Origin: Panulirus ornatus
Lineage: Eukaryota > Arthropoda > Malacostraca > Decapoda > Palinuridae
Direction of reading: 5' to 3'
Length of the DNA stretch: 64,000 nucleotides
Assembly (NCBI RefSeq): GCF_036320965.1
Contig: NC_092271.1
Location: forward strand, 18,570,529-18,634,528
Shown here: positions 55,105-64,000 of the stretch, piece after piece
Position numbering within the stretch: position 1 is the stretch's first letter
How the letters are laid out: every line of letters begins with the position of its first letter
Translations under genes and position numbers: made by a program
Notes under the pieces: generated by a model
What the model saw: the letters and a program-made list of their open reading frames with translations, nothing else
The model's database searches: none
Told to the model about the DNA's origin: nothing

Positions 55105-55305
55105 TCTAGACCTTCTCTATTAGTTCTTTACAGAACTTTAAGTCAGATGATGATCAGTAGACTTTCTCTATTAGTTCTTTACAGTTCTTTAAGTAAGATG
55201 ATGACCACTAGACTTTCTCTATTAGTTCTTTACAGTCCTTTAAGTCAGGTGATGATCAGTAGACCTTCTATTAGTTCTTTACAGTTCTTTAAGTCAGATG
55301 ATGAT
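55105..55305. repeat. ~55-bp tandem repeat, about four units
   Basis: Unit gactttctctattagttctt then tacagttctttaagtcagat and gatgatcagta. Confidence 0.85.
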
Positions 55306-55499
55306 CAGACTCGAGAGGCAGATCTAGACTTGGGTCTTCAGTCGTGTATTATCTGTAAAACATTTCTCTATCATTATACTCAGAAAATTCTTTTCTAGTA
55401 ATAACTAGCAGATAATCTGCCTCCTGATGATATGTTTTGATAACACATTGAATATCTTGATGTTCCTTTCCCTCACAAATTAATTCAACCCGTTTTCTA

Positions 55500-56180
55500 T
55501 CAGGTTTTCGTCATATTCCGGCCTTAGTTTTGCTCTTTCCTGTTTTCCATCTTCTTTACTTTGCACTTGCAAGAGTCAAACTTCATCAACCAGGTATCGG
55601 AACAACGCAGGAGTTTGTCTAAATCCCTTAGTGACTGGGAGAAATCTTCCTCCGTCCTCACTGCTCTCATGACCATAGCATCATCCGCCAACACATTCAC
55701 GTAAGAACCCAGTTTGCTTTTGTCAGGTCACGTCCAGAGATCAAGAAGAGCAACGGTTCCTAGCCTGAGCCTTGCGGCACGCCACTGGTAACCCCAACCC
55801 TATCGGTAAAGGATCCTCACACACACACGAATCCTTTGTTTCCTTTTCCAAAAATACTTTTTGATCCATCTGTGCTGAATTCCCTACTACTAATTAGTTA
55901 CCTGTACAGGACGGAGAGGAAGTTTTACACTCATGGGTCCCATCTCTTGAACTTTCTCTAGTATCTTACGACTTCCTAAAATTCTGTATGCCGTCTGCAT
56001 TCACAGCATCATCACTTCGATAATTCCATTCGTTTACAATTGAAATCCTGTGAAAGTGGTTTGCATATCTCTTGCATATAATCCCGCTAACACCCATGTG
56101 ATCAAGTCGTCCCTTACCTTTCTCTCGTCCGTGGGACACAGAATGTATATTTCCCCTTACGCTCCGGACGCAGGGTCTCA
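55500..56180 (-). pseudogene. CR1-like LINE relic (reverse transcriptase, 3' half)
   Basis: Broken minus-strand translation: VLADDAMVMRAVRTEEDF (catalytic ADD box), then DLDKLLRCSDTWLMKFDSCK. The part at 56180-55966 reads like a LINE end with VNEWNYRSDDAVNADGIQNF. Several stops and frame changes. Confidence 0.5.
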
Positions 56181-56396
56181 TCAGGGCCCACCCTTGAGAG
56201 ACCCCGAGCCTTCAGGGTAGTGGCAGTGCCTCCTAGCCCTAGTCTGACAAATGTTATTCATCACGGGGCGGTTCATAAGGGTGATTTAGTTAATTGTGAG
56301 AACAGGAATAGCGACTAGGAGTGTCCTCCGTGAACACGCTTATAAAGATAGTTCTCGTCACGTGTGGATTTTTATATACGTGTTTGGCTTTACACA

Positions 56397-57742
<1,346 letters not shown>

Positions 57743-57743
57743 A

Positions 57744-57796
<53 letters not shown>
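57743..57796. repeat. (TA)n then (CA)n after the LINE tail
   Basis: Follows the A-tail of LINE copy 2. Confidence 0.95.
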
Positions 57797-57797
<1 letters not shown>

Positions 57798-57954
57798 AGA
57801 GGGTAGGTTCATTTTATTCTTAGAATACCCAAGTAAATTCCCAGGACTTCAAAAAGGATCGGAAATAGAAATTTATACGAAAGGAAAAATACAAGGTAAT
57901 TGAGATGAACCATTAGGTCGTCTCCCACCTTCCCAACGTTTTTCATTAATACTT

Positions 57955-58672
57955 GAAGGTTCAGACCTGGAGGTTCCAGTCACCTAGATCTGAAGGTTCC
58001 ATGCACCAAGACCTGAAGGTTCCAGTCACCAAGACCTGAAGGTTCCGGTCACCAAGACTTCAAGGTTCCGGTCACTAAGATCTGAAGGCTCCAGTCACCA
58101 AGACCTGGAGATTTCAGTCACCAACACCTGAAGGCAACAGTCACCATGACCTGGAGATTCCAGTCACCAAGACATGAAGGTTCCAGTCACCAAGACTTCA
58201 AGGTTCCGGTCACTAAGATCTGAAGGCTCCAATCACCAAGACCTGGAGATTCCAGTCACCAACACCTGAAGGCAACAGTCACCATGACCTGGAGATTCCA
58301 GTCACCAAGACCTGGAGGTTCCAGTCACCAAGACCTGAAGGTTCTAGCCACTAGGACTTCAAGATTCCAGTCACCAAGACCTGAAGGGTCCAGTCACCAA
58401 GACCTGAAGGGTCCAGTCACCAAGACCTGGAGGTTCCAATCACTAAGTCCTGAAGGTTTTAGTCTCCAAGACTTCAAGGTTCCAGTCACCAAGACCTGGA
58501 GGTTCCAGTCACCAAGATATGAAAGTTCCAGTCACCAAGACCTGAAGGTTCCAGCCACCAAGAGCTGGAGGTTCCAGTCACCAAGACCTGAAGGTTCCAG
58601 TGGCCAAGACCTGAAGGTTCTAGTCACCAAGACTTCAAGGTTCCAGTCACCAAGACCTGAAGGTTCCAGTTG
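57955..58672. repeat. ~23-bp minisatellite, about thirty units
   Basis: Unit ccaagacctgaaggttccag tca with many variants. A block near 58040-58160 recurs at 58190-58290, showing a higher-order duplication of roughly 145 bp. A 170-residue open frame runs through it because of the period. Confidence 0.9.
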
Positions 58673-58906
58673 CTGGGAACATAACTTCGTCAGGTCTTTT
58701 ACTTTCGGGTTTTCCCTTCTAATGGAAGGCCAGAAATATGTGATGTGCGAGCCAGTAAAAGGTCATGACTGGTTGCTAGAGGTCATACAGCAATAAATGA
58801 AGTTAACACAGGAATAGAACCTTTCATGCTCAGATGAATTACCTCCCCACACAGACACACACACACAAACACACACGTTCCATCCAAAAATATAAAGAAT
58901 CTTGTT

Positions 58907-59039
<133 letters not shown>

Positions 59040-59064
59040 ATGTTTAAAAAAGTACCATTGATAC

Positions 59065-59215
59065 AACATTTAGAACCATCGAACAACATCCTCACCCATG
59101 ATACAACACCCTCACCCATGGTACAACATCCCACCCATGGTGCAACATCTTCACCCATGGTACAACATCCTCACACATGGTACAACTTTTTCACCCGTGG
59201 TACAACACCCACACG
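59065..59215. repeat. ~20-bp minisatellite
   Basis: About seven units of catggtacaacatcctcacc with length variation. Confidence 0.85.
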
Positions 59216-59329
59216 TCCAAGGCTGGGGCTAAACCCACACCAGGCGTGGGACGGTCCGCCCCCAGCCTCGCTAAGCAAATAACCCGACCATTAACGCTAT
59301 AATAACTTCAACACACAAGTTCGGATTCG

Positions 59330-59895
59330 CTACAGTATGGCCGCACCTTGTGCCGCACTGGTAGTATGGCCGCACCTTGTGCCGCACTGGTAGTATGGCC
59401 GCACCTTGTGCCGCACTGGTAGTATGGCCGCAACTTGTGCCGCACTGGTAGTATGGCCGCAACTTGTGCCGCACTGGTAGTATGGCCGTACCTTGTGCCG
59501 CACTGGTAGTATGGCCGCAACTTGTGCCGCACTGGTAGTATGGCCGCACCTTGTGCCGCACTGGTAGTATGGCCGCACCTTGTGCCGCACTGGTAGTATG
59601 GCCGCACCTTGTGCCGCACTGGTAGTATGGCCGCACCTTGTGCCGCACTGGTAGTATGGCCGCACCTTGTGCCGCACTGGTAGTATGGCCGCACCTTGTG
59701 TCGCACTGGTAGTATGGCCGCACCTTGTGCCGCACTGGTAGTATGGCCGCACCTTGCGCCGCACTCGTAGTATGGCCACACCTTGTGCTACACTCGTAGT
59801 ATGGCCGCACCTTGTGCCGCACTGGTAGTATGGCCGCACCTTGTGCTACACTCGTAGTATGGCCGCACCTTGTGCCGCACTGGTAGTATGGCCCG
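59330..59895. repeat. 29-bp minisatellite, about nineteen units
   Basis: Unit gccgcactggtagtatggcc plus gcaccttgt; very homogeneous except at 59760-59850. All three minus frames are stop-free over more than 150 codons, a consequence of the unit and not evidence for a protein. Confidence 0.93.
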
Positions 59896-59949
59896 ATCTC
59901 GTGTCACACTTGCAGTGTAAGGGGCTATTTTGTTTATATTGAGGGCTCC

Positions 59950-61050
59950 AGTCACGGACCAAAGTCCACATCAAAGCCAGGCCTTAATTGAAATATAGAG
60001 AGCATTATGAAGCGTAAAAGAAAAGACAATGGAAAGTAATCACGAACTTTCGAGGACGTGAAAGATCTGTCTTTGGAAAGTGCCAGGTTATACCTATTGG
60101 GAAAGACATGAGAAGGTAGAGAGTTCCAAAGCTTCGTCCTGTAGGAAAAGAAGCAGTTGTCAAAACGGCCCATTCTTGTGTTGCCGATGGCCACACAATG
60201 ATCATGTGACGCGGCAGCTTGCCGAGTAATGCGTGGTCTAGTTAGCGGCGGGAGCACACAAGCAGCTAGCCCTAGGGAACAAAACCCAAAGTAATACCTA
60301 TAGAATAGGGAAAATGGATCAACATTTCGGCGTAGGGAAAGGGGGGTCGGTCACGTTTGGAAGTTAGCCTGGGATAGTCTACAAGTCGTACCACTTTCGG
60401 CTCGACTCTGTCAAGTAAATAATGCAGAGCTAGAGCCACCCCAAATGTGAAAGCAGTACTCCATACAAGGACGAATCAGATCAGATCAGACGAATCAGAT
60501 CCCTTGCATAAACGGAGCAACTGTTCAGAAGAGAGGACTCAGCTATTCCCGTAATATGGGGTTTCCAGGATAGAGTGGATGTTACAGTATTACCAAGTAT
60601 GTTCACTGAGTCAAGAGGTGGAGTTATAGAAGCGTTAAAGGAGAGACGAGAATTGTGAGGAGTGTTCGAGAGAGAAATGGGTCGAAACTGGGTCTTGGAA
60701 GTATTAAAGTTAACAACACTTCGTCTACCCGACTGGAATAACCTGTCCATGTTTGAGGTTATTTAGGAAGCTGTGTCAAGACGAGATGCAGATTGAGTGA
60801 GAGAAGAGGGAACACAATTGTCCCCCCTCCCCCCCCGTGCACTGCTGCCCCGCCTGCCCGTGCACTACTGCCCGTGCAATACTGCCCCGCCCGCTCGTGC
60901 ACTACTACCCCGCTGTCCTAAGACCTGAACTACTGACGTCTTCCTCCCCTTCGAATGATCGAACCCGACCACCATCTTCTCCTAGCCTCTTAATTAGCTA
61001 GCGACACAGCGTCATCTGCATACATCAACTGTGGCAACAATGTCCAGTCT
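59950..61050 (-). pseudogene. LINE reverse-transcriptase relic, C-terminal part
   Basis: Minus-strand pieces in order: LMYADDAVSLAN at about 61030-60995 (motif C), VNILGNTVTSTLSWKPHI at about 60610-60555, and at 60260-59950 TRPRITRQAAASHDHCV followed by NTRMGRFDNCFFSY, LWNSLPSHVFPNRYNL. The last piece is the characteristic C-terminal end of arthropod LINE polymerases. Frames are broken between pieces. Confidence 0.6.
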
Positions 61051-61404
61051 GGCTCCCCACGATTCATGAATGACGCTGTTATCACCCTTCTCTACCAACA
61101 GAAAAATAGACGAAATAATGAAATACACACACAGACACACACACTGACACACACACACACACACATATCAAGAAACTCAAGGGTAAGATACAAGGAGCTG
61201 ATGGGTGAGAGACAGAGCTCAAGGGTGAGAGATAAGGAGATCGAGGGTGAGAGACAGGGACTTCAAGGGGGAGAGACAAGAGACCATAAGCGGGAGGAAA
61301 GGAAGGCCCTGCATGACACACACAGGGACGACCCTGGCAGTGTGGGTTATAATGGTCTCATGAGCTAGACCCCGGCTCTCATGACGCAAACCTGTGAGTT
61401 GAAT

Positions 61405-61500
61405 CCTAGATATTGTGAGCCAGGTCCTAGATATTGTGAGCCAGGTCCTAGATATTGTGAGCCAGGCCTTCGATATTGTGAGCCAGGTCTTTGGCCCTGT
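61405..61500. repeat. ~21-bp tandem repeat
   Basis: About four units of gagccaggtcctagatattgt. Confidence 0.85.
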
Positions 61501-62282
61501 GAGCCAGGGACCGAGATGCTGTGAGTCGGGCTCTGGATCCTATGAACCGAGGCGAGTTTTCGTAAACCTGGCTGAAGACGTCGTAAGCCGGGCCTTGGAT
61601 GTCGTAAATAAAAAAAACCCTTCGGTGTTTATGTGACCCGAGACTTGGGTGGCGAAAACTCTCAAGATTCTGAGCTGGGTGTGAGCCGGTCTTGGAGTGT
61701 TGCCAACTAGGCCAAGTCTCGTTTGGTATTTTGATATAGAGAGATAGAGCCAGCCAGCCAGCCTTGGGTGTTATGAGCCGGGCCTTTGGGATAGTGTGAG
61801 CTGAGCTCAGGTTACGTGTGTGAGTCCACGGGGACGCTGTGGTGAACCAGTGGATGAGACGGGGTATTCTTCACGTAGCTTGACCTCTCCTTCCCCGCGA
61901 CGTCACGCGCCCTGTTGGCATATGATGATCACTCGATTTCTGGGAAGAGGGGAGGGGGAGGGGGGATGGGGACGATGTTGGGGGGGGTCTGATTTTAGGA
62001 TGATGGTGGTGGGGATGGCGATGGGACAAGGTGCCAGTAGTACGATGCTTAGCCAGAATATACGGGACGAAAGTGCAAAAGGAAAACGAGGGTAATTCGG
62101 TACGTTAATTTCCACATTCCTGTTGTCTTCCCTGGACGTAAAGTCTTACCCCAAATGGTCTTTGATTGAGGGCGTGTGTTGGCCGTGCCATCTTGGTCCC
62201 TGTGAGCGAAAAAAGGGTCATAATACCAAAACGCACTTTAGGGTTTTATTATTTGAATCAGGGTTTATCTTCGTGTATTTCT

Positions 62283-62284
<2 letters not shown>

Positions 62285-62371
<87 letters not shown>
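62285..62371. repeat. (TA)n microsatellite
   Basis: Uninterrupted ta tract. Confidence 0.97.
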
Positions 62372-62372
<1 letters not shown>

Positions 62373-62708
62373 GTAGTCATTTTTTTCTTTCACTAAGTAT
62401 AGACATTTGTTTAACATTCGCTACAATTTTCGGTGCACGAAATGTTTATTCTTTTAAGAGACGGAGTCGATGCCATTTCTTATTTAGTAGAGTCTGAATT
62501 ACGGCAAGGGTTTGTCTAGCGGGGAGTTGAATATGCTGAGGTTCACATCCAATGCACTGGGGGAGGAGAAGTGAACAATGAACACCCCAGACTCAAGGGG
62601 GGAAGTGTAACACATAACGTAACCGTGATGCGTACCCTCTCTCTCTCTCTCTCTCCCCTCCAAAGGCTCTTGGAATATCTAAATAAGAGTATCTACGACA
62701 AGACTTAC

Positions 62709-62836
<128 letters not shown>

Positions 62837-62963
62837 GTCACGTGCCAAGACGACTCGACCTACTCCGTCAGCACGTCCTCCTCCTGGATCTAGAGGAACG
62901 CATACAAGTGCACAAATTGGGTGCAGATCTTAAAGGTGACGCCCTTGCGTCTGGGGCAAGGGT

Positions 62964-62964
<1 letters not shown>

Positions 62965-63027
<63 letters not shown>
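62965..63027. repeat. (GT)n microsatellite
   Basis: About 31 gt units. Confidence 0.97.
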
Positions 63028-63030
<3 letters not shown>

Positions 63031-63404
63031 AGACTTGGGGAAGGGAGGGGGCCTCCCTGAGAGTGGGAAATCGACTGGGAGGAGGGAGGTGGTGGGGGTC
63101 AACAAAGAGCTCCCGCCAGGCTCTAAGGTTCAGCAAACTCTAAAGTTTCAAGGGAACTTTGAGACGGAAAAGTTTAGAGGTGGTTGGAGAGGGGGAAGGA
63201 AAAGCACTGTGATTACTATTTGTGTGTTACCGGGAGAGGGAGGGAGAGAGTTTTACACTCGTGTTGCCCCGTCTCTTACGTGTACCATGTCTTTACTCCT
63301 ATGTGTGTGTATGTAGACAGGCTGACAGACACACACACACACACACACACAGACAGACAGACCAAAACAGATAGACACACCTCAGTCCATTTCTCGACCT
63401 GATA

Positions 63405-63530
63405 AACTCCTGGGTTGGGTGTGGGCCGACTGCCACGCCCAGGATTCGAACCCGTGCGGATCCAATCTCGGGTTGACTTAACGCTGACTCAGGGTCGGTG
63501 ATGATAACCCCTGTATCGTGGGGACCCGAC
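63405..63530 (-). mobile_element. tRNA-derived SINE, same family as 31.0 kb
   Basis: On the minus strand: after (CA)n/(GC)n comes gtcgggtccccacgatacag, then B-box GGGTTCGAATCC, then tggcagtcggcccacaccca, which matches the body of the 31.0 kb copy. The A-box is poorly preserved. Confidence 0.6.
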
Positions 63531-63538
63531 GCGCGCGC

Positions 63539-63596
<58 letters not shown>

Positions 63597-63605
63597 GTGT
63601 GTGTA
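63531..63605. repeat. (GC)n then (GT)n microsatellite
   Basis: Short gc run and about 33 gt units abutting the SINE. Confidence 0.96.
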
Positions 63606-63809
63606 TGTGTTGGGGGGGAGGGGGAGATATCCCTTTGCATATATACTGATTGAAATACTAGTATGATAGATAATCTATCGGTATATTCAAGGATATACAA
63701 GTTATGATACATCACTTAAATAAGGCATTCAATATCTAAGTGATTTTGGTACACAGGTTATGAGTGGGTCGGACGGCAGCGGAGCAGCTGCCAGCATCTG
63801 TGAGGACAG

Positions 63810-63974
63810 ATGGACACCATCGATAGGTCGCCTTCTTACCACCAGCTTATCAAGCACGACGGTACGACCCAGGAGCACGACCCCCTCACACTACCCTCCC
63901 ACATGTCTGGAGACGATGACGTCGTCCACCGGCCTCCACCTCGAGCCCTTGTGGCCGCGTCCACATCTGGCTGA
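63810..63974 (+). CDS. Candidate short coding region or exon, 54 residues
   Basis: Opens with ATG just after gaggacag (so either a start or an exon after an AG acceptor) and reads MDTIDRSPSYHQLIKHDGTT, then QEHDPLTLPSHMSGDDDVVH, to TGA at 63972. Composition is coding-like and hydrophilic. An overlapping plus frame (from 63757, acceptor acacag) is open to the window edge, so the frame is not settled. Family unknown. Confidence 0.3.
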   Translation: MDTIDRSPSYHQLIKHDGTTQEHDPLTLPSHMSGDDDVVHRPPPRALVAASTSG

Positions 63975-64000
63975 GGTATTTCGGCTCTGGACGTTGTTGA

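Noticed and set aside
58284..58796. 170-residue plus frame with FQSPRPEGSS units
   Set aside because: Translation of the 23-bp minisatellite; no start context, domain or splice support.
59271..59839. Three overlapping minus-strand frames of about 157-183 residues
   Set aside because: Produced by a 29-bp tandem repeat lacking stops; identical unit translations cycle through all frames.

Overview
The window looks like nuclear DNA of a decapod crustacean (lobster, crayfish, crab or shrimp). It has intron-split genes with GT-AG junctions, a divergent ionotropic receptor of the decapod type, decayed LINE, SINE, Merlin-like and retropepsin-bearing elements, arthropod TTAGG-type telomeric repeats, and an extreme load of (TA)n, (GA)n and (CA)n microsatellites. 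The species call is inference. No bacterial, phage or CRISPR features were seen.

Two genes can be followed exon by exon. Gene A (+, 1132-7265, ten exons) encodes a divergent ionotropic receptor (IR/iGluR family, about 631 residues here). Its exons join in frame through S1, M1-pore-M2, S2 and M3 to a stop; only the 5' exon(s) seem to be missing. It has one GC-AG intron and a 57-bp tandem repeat that multiplies the splice acceptor of its M2 exon. Gene B (-, 21323 down to 17984, possibly to 17401) encodes a secreted protein of about 296-328 residues that I do not recognise. Five exons join with matching phases behind a clear signal peptide.

Between and beyond them: 7.5-9.1 kb holds a decayed minus-strand frame with two retropepsin-like domains followed by a degenerate Lys/Glu-rich repeat. 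11.2-11.5 kb holds a broken Merlin/IS1595-type transposase. 12-16.6 kb has minisatellites, microsatellites and a LINE relic. 22.8-31 kb is mostly satellite and microsatellite DNA. 31-36.3 kb and 47-50.8 kb are dense in mobile elements bounded by (TA)n: four copies of a ~240-bp SINE-like repeat, four copies of a ~130-bp element (two fused as a palindrome) carrying a hammerhead-like core, and a LINE with an intact partial reverse transcriptase. A second, frameshifted copy of that LINE lies at 56.5-57.7 kb. Further LINE relics lie at 41.8-42.5, 45.1, 55.5-56.2 and 59.95-61.05 kb. Long minisatellites fill 24.2-25.8, 45.6-46.0, 52.8-53.3 and 58.0-59.9 kb.

The most interesting signals are the hammerhead-ribozyme-like core in the ~130-bp element, a 3' tail shared by the SINE-like repeat and the LINE (suggesting trans-mobilisation), the constant bounding of elements by (TA)n or (CA)n, and the splice-acceptor minisatellite in gene A. 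All coordinates and junctions were read by eye; no alignment, folding or database search was run.
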